Shown one piece after another: positions 1 to 11,684 of a stretch of DNA of 64,000 nucleotides; position 1 is the first letter of the stretch; the number at the start of each line of letters is the position of its first letter. Location: positions 248,001-312,000 of the forward strand of contig JAVHJL010000008.1 in assembly GCA_036971715.1 (NCBI GenBank), read 5' to 3'. A model generated the notes under the pieces. That model was given only the letters and a program-made list of their open reading frames with translations, searched no databases and was not told where the DNA came from. This DNA is from Arthrobotrys musiformis (taxonomy: Eukaryota > Ascomycota > Orbiliomycetes > Orbiliales > Orbiliaceae). A program made the position numbers and the translations under genes.

Positions 1-483
1 ATAGATCGGATTATATTATAATATTATCCAAGGGATAGTTCTGAACTGGCGTGTCATTGGGCCTGCACATCACGACGAACAATTATTACCCCTTCAAGTG
101 TCGCTTAACAAAATATAGCAAGTTGTGAGCTTCGGCGTAGAAACAGGTGCGGTTCTGGCAGTATACCGCCCGTGGTTGGCAGTGGGTTGTTTTTGTTGCA
201 ATTTTGCCCTTGGAGGAAATGCCCTTCGAGTCTTCGAGTCGCCGTAGATCGACCCCTTAGAAGGTTCAAATGAAACCGTAAATACGGAAAATGAGCAAGC
301 CTTATAAAATGCGGGGGTTCTGGTATCAAATTATCCTATCTCCTCCATATCCTCGCACTCACACCATTGTTGAGTATACTCACCAACCTTCAATGCACGA
401 GCTTCACGGATCTATTTCACTTTATACACCTGTTCAAAAGTACACTGGGATACTGCATTACCTGAAAAGGTGCATGGGCGACA
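1..483. other. 5' flank of the DUF4470 gene
   Basis: No gene is supported here. Short open frames occur on both strands but overlap one another and show no splice or domain evidence. The only element I can point to is a TATA box at 303-309. Confidence 0.5.
303..309 (+). promoter_or_regulatory. TATA box for the DUF4470 gene
   Basis: TATAAAA lies about 175 bases upstream of the ATG at 484. Spacing and orientation fit a fungal core promoter with a 5' leader of roughly 130-150 bases. No transcript evidence is available. Confidence 0.4.
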
Positions 484-3400
484 ATGGCTGCTACATTATC
501 GTACGAGGGGACTGGCATCGGGTACTGGCGGCCGTACTCAATGAAGCCTCCTTTCGACCTTTACTCCACAGTTCGTCCAGCGAAACGTTTTAACGCCTTA
601 CTACTGGATGGCCACGTCTTCGATATAGCGTTAACTGTTCATGAACTTGTGCAAGATCTTGGTTTGTGTAAGTTTCAATATTCTATTCTGTTCCAGTCTC
701 TATGTACTATCCTATTTGTCCGGGGAGAGACGCCGCCGAATGGAGTGCTAATTTCGGTGTATACACATAGCGAGTGGGAAAGGGAAGTACGATAAAGATC
801 TCGATATAAGATTCACGTTGTGCAGCGACGATGCATATAGACTTGGTAAGAGCACATTCGGATTTCCCCTCGTATAGATATAGAGATGGGATCTGGATAG
901 CTAACATACGCCGTCTCCTGCCACGCAATAGCTCGCGATATTCTTATGATCAATGTTTGTCGGTGCTATGAACAAGTCACCGACTTACCGAAACATTCGC
1001 CCTTTGAGATATATTTCCATGTGTTCATACCCGAGGCAGCAGCGAGGTATCTCAACTATCACATCCATCTGCTGGCTAAAGCTACGAACAGCCTTGAGGA
1101 CTGGAATGCGTACGAACTTTCCAAGACCATCAAGATTCACTCCCTGGCAACACTCAAGGAACTCAACCGAGTGTACAAACGTTATGAGGGAATGATTGAC
1201 GACGAAGACCAGTTCAAGAAGGCGAAGGAAAAACTGGAGGGGGTGTATCGCTACAGACAGGAAACAGGACCTGGCGATATCTTCGAGAAGCGGAAATGGT
1301 CTAAAACTAAGGACCAAGCCGTGCTAGAGCGCACAGTACAATCTCTCCACGAGCAGTATTACGTTGCCGGCAGGTTCCCATCTCGCACGGCGGAAAAGTT
1401 AACGTTGTGTCCGAATTTGTTGTTCACCCTCGACCCGTTTGGGGATTGTACGGGGCTGCATTTTGGTAAGTGGTCGATACTATTTTGTTTCTTGGGGATG
1501 GAAATATATGGAGAGTACTAATCTCGGTGTATTTTTGAATATAGCAATGAACCCTCTATGTTCGGGCCGTGTGTTTTGGAAGACGCACTATCTGTCCGGG
1601 GAGTGCGACGGGTCCCTATTGACAAATGGATCCATTACCCCAAAGGAGCGCGCTTCTCTTCAAGCGACGTTTCTGAGCTCTTGTATAGTTGAGTTTTCCT
1701 CGTGGATTCGCTCTGTTGCTGTCGCTATAGCCCACGATATGTTTCGGATTACCATTGCACATTCGGCACCAATGGAGTTTTTACACGAGATCCGACCCCT
1801 TGATCCTCCCAATGCTTCTGCCGCTACTCCGAAGATAGTTCGAGAGATTTATAGCCCGGATAACAGCTTCTCTGAGTCTACTGGCTTTAGGGGTCTTACG
1901 AGCAATACTTATACTACGGTCGATACAAGGCATGTTGCGAAGCGTCTCGGGGCGTGGAACATTTTTCTAGGGTGCATTCCGGTTCTTGAGAAGCCATGTG
2001 GGGTGTTAGTTGTATGGGGGAATATTACGAGCAATAAGGGCAGGAAGTTGACATTTGAAGACGTGTTCGGTGTTGGTCCGGATGTCATCTGCACGCTTTT
2101 TGGCTTCCATCCCGATCCCGAGGGCGAGGAGTTTTTCAGCGAAAACAACATTGGGTTTGTGAGAGATCTGGGCCTTAAATCTTTTCGGGCGGGACGGCAT
2201 GAAAAGCCTATGGCTGGGAATACCGGTTTCGACCTTTCCGGAGCATACGCGAGGCTTGACTTTGATTATGATCAGATTGTCAAGGTGCTTATCCGCATTA
2301 CGAAAGCTATTTTTGCGGCGGAGAACCCGTTTTCCTGGAGGAATACTCCGGCTACGTTTGCGAATATGATGTACACGCTGAGGGCTCACTATTGCGGGAC
2401 GATAGATTGGCGCCAGTTGACACACGATGTTTTGGAGGGGTCCGATCTTCCCTTACGATACCGCGACGAATTTTGGGTTCACTGCCACATACACGGGATA
2501 GCACCGATGCGAGTATTCAATTGCCACGGAGAGGAAATTGAGATTGAGGGGGAACGACGACTTACCTGTGTTACGATACTTGTTCCGAACTTGACTTTTC
2601 AAGAGAAGGGAGGAGATGTTTTGAAGTTGGCTCGGCAGAGTGAGAGCTGTGATCTAGAGCCCGTGATGGAGATTGCGCTATATCATGGTTGGGGGGATAA
2701 AGAGTGTCAGCGTCACGTCTACCGGAATTTGAGGGTTGCGCATGTTGCGGTCGTGGATCCTAATGCGTGGAAGGAATATCCGACTGCGGAGAACGGGTTT
2801 CATGTTTGTGCTGGGGCACCGGTTTTGAAGGGGATTAGGGATGGGTGGTCGATGCCGCCGAAGGGGTGGGTTGCGTTATCCTTTATGACGGGGATAGGGC
2901 TATTGGAGTCCGGGCTTCGGGGGGTGAGTTATGAGGTTATAATGAGGAATGGGCATGCTCCTGCTGGGAGACCACTGGTTGTGCAACAGGGCGCTTTGGG
3001 GTGGGAGTTTGGGAATGATGTGATGTATTTCTCACGAAATTTTCCGTTGGTGGTTGATGTGAAGAAAAGTAAGAGGCGGAAAAAGAGGAAGAGTATGAAG
3101 AAGAAAAGGAGGGGGACGAAGGATGATGGAGGCAGTGGGGAGAGCTCGGATGATAGTAGTGGGGGAGAGGGGGATGCGAAGGGGGAGGAACTAACGGCAC
3201 CCAGTCCTCTTGCGGAGTCACAGTCTGATCTGGGTGATAATGTGGCTTTGGCGCGCCTGGGCGGCTGTCCTGATACTTTGTCTGTGTTTTTGAGGACTAA
3301 ACAAGGGTTTCATTTGGGGTCTGATGAGAATGGGGGTGATGGTATGGGCGTGGATAATTATTCGACGGGTGATTCTACGGTGCGTGAATTGGGCCCTCAG

Positions 3401-6400
3401 GATACGCCTGGAGGGTTGCAGGATGAAAGGAGGACGGAGAATCATGATATCGAAGGGACTGATGGGGTATGCGGTTCTGAGGGAGAAGGGCCTTCAGAGG
3501 CGAGTTCCGGAGAACTTGAGCAAACGGATATACAGCGGGATACCAGCCCTCTTTCGATGGATGAGCCTGCTTTAAACACACTTACTAGTCGGCCAACGGG
3601 TCAAGTCTCTGCTAGTTTCGACGGAGCCTGGGATTACGAGGGTACCGACGAGGAGAATTCCAGTGGAGAGCTAAGTCCCTTCTCCGGCGCCGCCAGCCCG
3701 ATCGACTTTTCGGAGATATTTTCGGAGATGTCTGAGGATTACGATGACGATGCGGACAGCACTGACAGCAATGAGGTTGATATATTGAAACTCGATATTT
3801 TGGGGGACGATCTAGTTGAGGTGCCGTTTAATATTTTGGAGCTTGATGTTTTGGGGCTTGATGAGATAGACCCTGAGCTTTTTGAGGGGAAAAAGAAGAA
3901 GGGATCACGGTCTTGTGGGGTTTCTATTGCAGCTCCGGCCACGGTGGTTCAGTCTAGCGGGTCTGGGGTGCCGCGAAGCGCCCCCAGAGGCGAGCGGGAA
4001 CGGAACAGGGGTACTGGGCCGCCACGATCTACCGATATAGACTCGAAGAAGGATGCTGCCGTTCTGGGGGCGGACTCAGCCGTTTCACGCACTGGAGCGC
4101 TAATGGGCGGCGGACGCTCAAGGCACGTAATTGCACCGATTGCAAATATCGATCCCGGTCCTTCTCCCTTGGCAGCGAAGATTATACAGATGAGACGAAT
4201 GGAAAGGGATAGCAGGGACAAAGGGAAACAAGCTACCTACGACGAACCGACAATTGGACCGGGGCTATCGGGGCACACTACTTTCGACTATCGCTCTCAG
4301 TTCGCTTACGATCCTTCTCCGGATGTCGTGGGTCCATTATACAATGACGCACGTGCGTTTTCGAAGGAAGTACTACCGGATGTCCCGTTTCGAGTTCAGC
4401 GGCCCCGTGTACCGAAAATAGTGGTTCGGTTACCTACGAAAGCGCCTGATATCACGGAGCTAGGGTCGCCTGTGGGTTTGCCGCAATCTGGAGGTATAGA
4501 TGAAACTCCGCTAGGGAACATAGGAGGTCCGCCGCCAAAGTCGCCGTTTCTGAATGCTTTAGCGCCCATATTTCATCCTACGTCGCAGATAAAGGGCCAA
4601 TCACCTGCGGGAGCGCCTGCAGTTTTAAAGGTAGAGCCACCGGTCAATTCGAGCGGCCCAAAATACGAAATCTCACCTTCGGTTGATGATGGTAATGGAA
4701 CGAAGGGTTTTGGGAGCCCTCGGCGTGAGAATACGGCAGGGGCATCAGATATGGAGCAGGGAGTGTCGGTTTGGGACTTGGCTGGGGAGTTCACGGGTGG
4801 GTGTTCTACGGTTCCAAGTGAGGGCCCGGGCGAGCGGTCTATCGCTCCACATTATAATCTACAACAAGCGGACGAACCGAAGACAGTACAGGGTCCTGAG
4901 GATACTACGACCGGGGAAACTACGACGCCTAGCAAAAGACCGCAAAGAGTGGCCTTTAAAGACATTATTTTGGAACATGAGGAGAAAGAGGCGGTATTGC
5001 ACAGCGAAAGGAATAAGAAGAAATCTAAGGCTGCTCTACTGACGGATTCCAAACGGTTGGCTGCTGGGCAGCAGGTTGAGCGACTTGAGACTATTATAGA
5101 GCAATCCGTTTTGGAGAAGAGGGCTGAGAGGTTATCGCCTTTCATGAGGCCGAGGGCTGGTAGGAGAGTACTTACCGTGGAAATGATGGCTGGCGTGGAA
5201 CTTTCCCGGAAGGTAGGAATTGACGAAAAGATGGGGCCACCCGAAGCCCGTGAGGAGACGAGCGAGTCGGTGAAGAAAGATGAATCTTTACCTACTGAGG
5301 GATCCGGTGCCTCCGCGGTATCTCTGAATTCTAAAGAGTTAGTAGGCGATTCACCGAAGCCGCAGCACGAGCAGGCCTCAGAGAAGCAGCGTGAAGACGA
5401 GCCAGTACCTCCCCCAACGACAGCGCGGCAACCGAATGATAGGGGTGCAGTTTCACCGAATAAGGGTCCTGTTGGCTCTACGAAGGCACCTAAGGCTGTG
5501 GAAAATGCAGCGGCGAGGGGGTTGAGTAAGAGACAGTATAAAAGAGTGTTTGGGAAGAAGCCTCCGAGTGCCTCTACGCCAGACGATGGGGAAGGAGATT
5601 CGATGGAGGGAGGGGAGACGTTGCCAGTTGAGAGTCAGGAACTGGCGGATAGGGAGGATGGTACCTCTAAAACCGCCTCTATTGATCTTGAAGCGATCGT
5701 GAACAATTTGTCCGCGCCTGGGGACAGAGGGAAGTTCGGGGGTCAGCCTGCGGTGGAGGGAAATTGGGGGGAACATAAGGGAATGGCACGGGAGTGGGAG
5801 GAGAGGAAAGCGCTGCTGAACATTTTGAAGGTAGCTGAGGACCGCGAAGGGCAACAATCTCTGTTAGAGGTCCAACAGCGAACGACGACGAGCGCGGCGG
5901 ACGAAGATCTTTTGGGGGTGGCGGAGGCTTTGTCTTTACTGAAATACGGCGGCGCTTTCGACGGGCTTGTACCGCTTCCTACTACACTAGAGGCACGGGT
6001 GGAGGATAAAAGTTTACAGAATGGCAGTGCTGCCGTCTTGCGAGAGGTGGTCCGTTTACCGAATGGTGTGGGCCCAAAAGACACTACACGCGGAGTTTTG
6101 GAGGGGCGGCCTGGTGATAATGAAGAAGGTGAAAAAGACACCGATGCAAACGATGGGATTTTAGAAAGCGATTCGGTGGATGGTCAAGAGGAGGAGATAA
6201 TATGGGGTCGTGGCGCAAAAGAAAACCCCGAAATAAGCAAGTACCAGTGGGCGAGAAGAAAGAAATTGACCCAGAGGTACAGATGGGCTAAGGGTGAAGC
6301 GGGTAACGGGTTGGGTAAGGAGTGGCACCGGGAGGCTGTTTGGCTGCGACGGTTGAGGAAGAGAAGTCAAATGGGTGAGGATGAATGGCTGGAGTGGACG

Positions 6401-9400
6401 ATGTCGCAGACGCCAACTCAGATAACCTGGCCTATTCGTCTGCGGGAGGCTCCGGGGCCGCCTGAGGAGCTACTTGACGATTTTGTTCGGAGGAAGCTTC
6501 AAGCGCCTCAGTTCAATGGTCTTTGGCGGGGAAAAGATGGGGATTATGAGGAGGAGGAATTTGGGGAGGCTGAATATCTGCCAACTCGGGAACGCGCGGA
6601 GGGGTGGGATTATGATCGGAATGTGCCTGAATTTGTATACGAAGCGATTCCTGAATTGAGGGGATACTGCGCGTCGGAGGGGTATGCGCCGTACGAGCAG
6701 CCGCGGACATCAGAGGGGACGTGGTGGCCACGGGAGACTTACGAGAAGGTGCCTTGGGCGGAACTTGAGCCTTGGGGCCCGGACGAAGTGGAGGATTCTT
6801 GGAGGGCGCCTAGACCGTGCGAATGGGAGATACACGAGCCGGAGACGTGGGATTGGCAGCCTGAAGGGAGGATTCTTTCGCTGTGGCCTAGGGAGTACTG
6901 GCGGAGTCTGACGGTACTACGATTACCTGGGCCGAGAGTAGATTTGCCGGGGCCGAGTTCAGACATACCGGAGCGACCGGAGAGGCGTCGAAAGGTAAGG
7001 TGGAAACGGAGTCGGCGGGTGCCGCAAACGGAGTACCAATGTGAACCACAGGTGCCGGAAGGAGAGTCAAGCGACATACATCAAGAGGAGGCTTCGGCAG
7101 ATATCACGCAGGAGTTACTGGAAGTACCTGAGGAGGATACACTGGGAAGTGTGGTGGAAACGGTGGAAGAGTTACGATGCAATGGAACTGTGGGAACGAT
7201 TGAAGAGGAAGAGAAAGTAATATTGAAAATTATTACGGAAGAAGAACAGGAAGAATCTACGGAAGGAATTGAACATGAGATACCGACAAAGCCGGTGGAG
7301 AAACTACCAGAGAAGATTCGACATGAATTACCGAACGGGTCTATGGAACAACGGTTGGAAGAGGATTTGCGGGTGCCTTTGGATGAGCGTGATCAAGTAG
7401 AGCGGGAGCAAGTCTCTGGGGTCGTACCTGTGGAGCGCGAAGAGGAACGATGTGAGACTCTGGATGAGAAGCCGCGGGAGAGATCGAAGGAAGAGCCGGA
7501 GCCTCCGAAGCTAAGCTGGGCGGATGAGGTTGAGGAGTATATTCAACTGGAGATAGCTAAGCGGGAAGGACTGGTGCCGGATGGGATCTGGGCGGATGAG
7601 GCCGAGGAGTGCGCTCGAGTGGAAACAGCTGGACAAGATCAACTGTGGGCCCCGGAGGGAGTCTGGGCGGATGAGGTCGAGGAATGTGTTCAACCTGAGA
7701 CAGCTAAGCAGGAACTACCGGGAGCGCCGGACGGAATCTGGGCCGATGAAGTCGAGGAGTATGTTCAACTGGAGATATCGAAGGAGGAAGAGCCAGAACC
7801 ACCAAAACAAAACTGGGCGGATGAGATCGAGGAGTGCGTCCAACCGGAGACAGTTAAGCAGGAACGACCGGCAGCGCCAGACAAGGTCTGGGCCGGTGCG
7901 GTCAAAGAGTGTGTTCAACTGGAGGTCACGCGAGAGCCACGGGACGAGCTGCAACAAGAAGCATCCGAGGTGGTGGAAACAGCGAGTCGACGTTTGGATA
8001 CACCTCGGAAAAGGGACCCGGGGAATCGGTTCCAAAAACTCAGCGGTGAATGCAAATGGACTCGGAAATCTGACGCAGTCGGGACTGAGAAGAAGGCTGA
8101 GGAAGCCCAACCTGAACTGGATCAACGAAGCGAGGTAGAAGCTGGGTCCGCCCTGCGGAACGGGTCTTTTGATATAAAGGCGGTCGAGCAGCCGGCAGAA
8201 GCGCAATGTCTGCCAAAGGCCCCACAAAAAGCTGCACCAGAGGCTGCGGAAGAGACCCCTTCGTGGCGGCGTTCGAAGGCAGATAAAGTACAATCCAATC
8301 GACGAGAGGCGAGAAGGTCTCGATATACTCCTGCACGAATAACACCTTTGAACCTGCCAGAGACGAGTTGGCCGTCTATAGTATCACAAGCAGCCGCATC
8401 GGAGGCGCCGCCGAAAGTTCCGGTGTGGGTAGTTCCGAAGACGGATGACGTTCAATCTGATCGAGAAGGCGGGAAGAAATCTCAAGTCACACAAGTAGAT
8501 GCGTCTACGAGTCTTGAGCCAGCGCCGAAGGTACCCCAACCGCCTCAGCAGGCAGGGACGAAAGACCACCTGAAGGTTCCTGTATGGGTTAGTCCGAAGG
8601 CGAGGGAAGTAGAGGGGCCCGATCGACGAGCGGAGGAAGAGCCGGAGAAACTTCAGGAAGTCGAGCGGGCGGGCTCCTGGCGGGGCTCTCAGCACGGAAG
8701 GCCTCAAGAGGGAGAAACGGCTGGAGTAGGGAATTTTTATTGGGAGCAACCGAGTGAGGAGGCCATGGCGAGTCCCTGGCAGGTGGTGAAAAAGAGATCT
8801 TATAGGGGTATGCGCAGGGGAAGGGGAAGCAATGAAGGGGGTGGGAGAGGTTCCGGAGGGTCCAGGGGGGGCAGCCCTCGGCGGGGTCGAGGAGATAAGA
8901 CGAGAACACCGCGTGGAAGACACTCGAGGACGCCCCAGACGAGGAGCCCGCAAACGCCGCAAGCCAGAACTCCGGAGAATCCGACAAGTCCGAAGGTGTT
9001 TGAAGATAGAACTCCAGAGAATCCGGCAAGTCCGAGGGTGTTTGAAGATAGAACTCCAGAAGATCCGCTGAAAACGGAGCCGGGGGAGTCCGAGATGTCG
9101 TTAGTCCTGCAATCTGAAATTATTACGGAGTCAGCGGTGGTTGCATCCTCTGAGGCTACTCAGACGCAGGTTGATAAAGCGGTCGACGAGCCGTCGGTGG
9201 CTATTGCGGTTGAGGATATTGTCGACGAGGGGCCGGAAGAGAGTGTTGCTGAAGCCCTAAAGGCTACTTCTCCTGGGAATGGAGGCGCGATCGATAGGAA
9301 GAATAGAAAAAAGAAAAATAAAGGAAAGCAAAAACAAAGATCAAAAGATAGCGATGACGAGTCGTGGTATATTGGGAATCACTCGGCGACTGCGGAGAAG

Positions 9401-10122
9401 GGAATCGAAAAACATGACGAAGAACCCGAGGTTGAGAAACCGCAGGAGAGCAAGGAGCCGGCTGATGATTCTCCTACGACGCCCTACTACCCGGTAACAA
9501 AGCTCGCTTTCGACGACTCTCATCGGCATATCATTTCCCGGACGGCATTGATTGAGAGGGGAGCACTTGTTCCGGACCCTCGCCTGGGGGTAGACCCCGG
9601 TACGATTGCAAAACGTGATGTGGACTCGAAGATTTTGCCTACTATCTTCGACGGAGTGTTTCTGTTTTTCCCCCCGACGACATGGATGGCTATGTACATT
9701 GTCGTCCCCGGGGCGAAGGGGTCGCCTGATAGAATTACGGACCTTGGTGACCGCGGGATTGAGGTATGTTGTAGTATCTTTCCAGACGTCGTTTTGGACG
9801 GCATACTGACTGTTGAGTTTAGATCGTGTGGACGACTCCTGGGTTTGTGAATGGGCGTAAGCTCCAAGAAAGTGCCCGGGGCAAAAGAGGCCCTACAGTC
9901 GAGAAGTCTACGAGCGATGGTGACGGCACTTTGAGCGAGATAAGTGGAGACACCAGGGTCGAAAAATCTACGGTCCAGATTGGGGGTAGCAAAGTCGAGA
10001 GCGTTGTCCAGGCTGAACTGACTGAGGTTCGGGGGTCTACTGGAGATGTTGAGATTGGGGCGGTTGGGGAGGGTTCTTCCGTCCAGGCTGAGGGTACTGA
10101 AGTTGAGAGCACTCCTGCTTAA
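484..10122 (+). CDS. giant DUF4470-like protein with disordered repeat tail
   Basis: Exons 484-667, 771-845, 932-1465, 1545-9763 and 9823-10122 join in phase to 3103 codons. Donors are GTAAGT, GTAAGA, GTAAGT and GTATGT; each intron has a CTAAT/CTAAC/CTGAC branch site and ends in TAG. The ATG sits in ACAATGG. Residues ~1-110 (FNALLLDGHVFDIALTVHE, then DLDIRFTLCSDDAYRLARD) follow the DUF4470 pattern, a fungal family with a methyltransferase-like fold and unknown activity. The usual LLLGCGD motif reads LLLDGHV here, so cofactor binding is doubtful. Residues ~110-765 look folded. After a KKSKRRKKRK basic patch (~770), about 2200 residues are acidic, charged low complexity with WADEVEE repeats (~2256-2400), an RGG-like stretch (~2680) and TPENP..VFEDR repeats (~2740). 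A short hydrophobic, folded-looking segment (FDGVFLFFPPTTWMAMYIVV) lies near the C-terminus. DUF4470 proteins are normally far shorter. The function is unknown; the model is fairly sure, the family call moderate. Confidence 0.75.
7517..7951 (+). repeat. six tandem 75-base (25-residue) WADEVEE repeats
   Basis: Within the large exon, Trp codons starting each unit lie at 7517, 7589, 7664, 7739, 7814 and 7889, giving units of 24 then 25 residues. Units begin WADEVEE, WADEAEE, WADEVEE, WADEVEE, WADEIEE and a decayed WAGAVKE. Units 3 and 5 share ECVQPET; units 1 and 4 share EEY.QLEI, suggesting higher-order duplication. The motif recurs in the convergent gene at 10464-11045. Confidence 0.85.
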
Positions 10123-10463
10123 GCTGGGAATATTGAAGTTGAGAGCACTCCGGGTGAGAAGACCGATGTCAGCAGTGGAGATGCTGCTTAGAATGCTGTA
10201 CCTGATACTGCGGACGATGGTAGTCTTAGCAGCGAGTCTGAGGATGCAGCGTGCTTTGTTTTGTAGGTAGAATTACCTAGGCTTGGTTTATTTTGATATT
10301 GGTATTCGGTCGTGCAGTGTTTCTATAGTACAGTAAGCTCTAAGTCGTAAGTAGTAGATGGCAAAAGATATATTTATATGTAAGTAGATAGATCGGTGTG
10401 TAAATGGCTGTTCCCCGGCTTCTCCAACCACCACTCCCCCCTCCCCCCTCCGTCTATGCTCCC
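10123..10463. other. convergent intergenic space with decayed coding frame
   Basis: The frame of the upstream gene stays protein-like past its TAA (10120-10122), repeating EVESTP, to a TAG at 10189-10191 and another TAG at 10264-10266. Beyond that no feature is visible apart from C-rich sequence near 10430-10480. Both neighbours end here. Confidence 0.4.
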
Positions 10464-11045
10464 CTACCCCCCGCAAAAGATAATCGGCCTCTCCCAGCCC
10501 CGCTCCAGGCCACCCGTAAACGGGTTGGCCCCCAGGTATTTCCCCTGCCTCCAGTGGAGGCTCATCCGTCTCCTCCACTCCTCAGGGGTGTCATCGGGAT
10601 AGTCCCCCACCCACGGCCTCGTCGCAAACAGCCAGTCGTAGATACTGGCGTAAGTGACGATGCGTCCCTGGCGTTTCCCCAGGTTGTTCCAGCCCGGGGG
10701 AGGGACGCTCGGCCGCGGTTGGGCCCTTTTCCCGATGGCTCCTGAGGAGCGGGGAAGTATCCTCTTCTTCTCTTCCTCCTTTTTCTTCGCCTCCTCCCTC
10801 CTCTGCTCCTCAAGTCTTCGTTCTTCTTCTTCCTCGACGTCGTCTGCCCAGGAGAAGTTTTTGGTGCGAGCGAGGAGGTTTTGTCCCTCCTCCTCTACGT
10901 CATCGGCCCAAGAGAAGGTTGTGCGGGCGAGGAGCTTTTGTTGCTCCCACCCCTCCACCTCGTCTGCCCAGGAGAGTGGGGGGTTGAGGGAGGTAGTGGT
11001 GGTTGTGGTGGTGGTGGTTGTAGTGGTGATGACTGTGGTAGTCAT
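10464..11045 (-). CDS. hypothetical protein with three SWADEVE/SWADDVEE repeats
   Basis: A single-exon frame of 193 residues. The N-terminus is a threonine run (residues ~2-18) encoded by a GGT-type microsatellite on the opposite strand. Three ~20-residue repeats follow, each with SWADEVE or SWADDVEE and two with LLART (residues ~24-75). A Glu/Arg/Lys-rich segment looks like coiled coil (~75-95), and a Trp-rich C-terminus (YDWLFATRPWVGDYP, EEWRRRM) may fold. A TATA box lies ~120 bases upstream. The SWAD(D/E) acidic-aromatic motif recalls the short SWADE-like motif of some translation factors such as eIF4B, but I see no RRM, so this is only a resemblance. It is convergent with the giant gene that carries the same motif. 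The function is unknown. Confidence 0.7.
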   Translation of the reverse strand: MTTTVITTTTTTTTTTTTSLNPPLSWADEVEGWEQQKLLARTTFSWADDVEEEGQNLLARTKNFSWADDVEEEEERRLEEQRREEAKKKEEEKKRILPRSSGAIGKRAQPRPSVPPPGWNNLGKRQGRIVTYASIYDWLFATRPWVGDYPDDTPEEWRRRMSLHWRQGKYLGANPFTGGLERGWERPIIFCGG

Positions 11046-11165
11046 CTTGATGGATAATATGAAGGTAGGCTCAATATAGGGTTTTGTTTGGGTGAGGATG
11101 TGAGAGTAGTGTAGTGCTGGGAGAGTGAACGGAAGGAGGACGAGATTGTGAATTTGCGAGGAGGG

Positions 11166-11172
11166 TTTTATA
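11166..11172 (-). promoter_or_regulatory. TATA box for the SWADEVE-repeat gene
   Basis: The minus strand reads TATAAAA about 120 bases upstream of the ATG at 11045. No other core-promoter candidate lies closer. Confidence 0.4.
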
Positions 11173-11439
11173 GTTGTTGGATTCTGTGGGGGATTGTGTT
11201 GTTCTCCATTGTCGTGAGTTCTGATTGGATGAGATGGCTTCCTATTCCGGATATCACCGAGGTTTGGAGTGTAGATAGATCTATATACCTAGATTGGTGG
11301 GCTGTTGTAGGCAGGTAGTTGTGAGGGATGGTGAGTGCGCTGGAGGGTACGTATTACCTATCACACCCGCCCATTAGGGGTGCTGAGAGCTGTATAGATA
11401 CGGAATGTTGTGGGGGTTTCCATTGCTGATCGTGCAGTA

Positions 11440-11483
11440 TTGCCTATATACCTATCTACTACGTACCTAGGTACCTAGGTAGT
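11440..11483. repeat. ACCTAGGT palindrome cluster
   Basis: Overlapping self-complementary units TACCTAGGTA and CCTAGG occur back to back here. A similar cluster lies at 54858-54905. Both are in non-coding DNA. Confidence 0.5.
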
Positions 11484-11644
11484 TCTAGCAACGTCCTTTT
11501 TGTTTTTATTTACGCACTATAAATTGCTACTCAGCTGGCGACGTCTCTTTCCTTCTCCCCTCCTTACAACGTCCTCCGTCTACCTTTCATCTACCTTTCA
11601 TCTACGTTCATCCTCCTTCTTTCATCTACGTTCATCTACGTTTG

Positions 11645-11645
11645 A

Positions 11646-11683
<38 letters not shown>
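11645..11683 (+). repeat. TCA trinucleotide microsatellite
   Basis: About twelve uninterrupted TCA units, preceded by imperfect repeats of CTACGTTCATC-type sequence. An open frame through it gives poly-isoleucine, an artefact of the repeat. Confidence 0.9.

Positions 11684-11684
<1 letters not shown>

Noticed and set aside
10046..10270. Alternative splice skipping the stop of the giant gene using a GTAC donor near 10090
   Set aside because: It leads into a hydrophobic frame unlike the preceding repeats, with no good branch site; in-frame continuation past the stop looks more natural.
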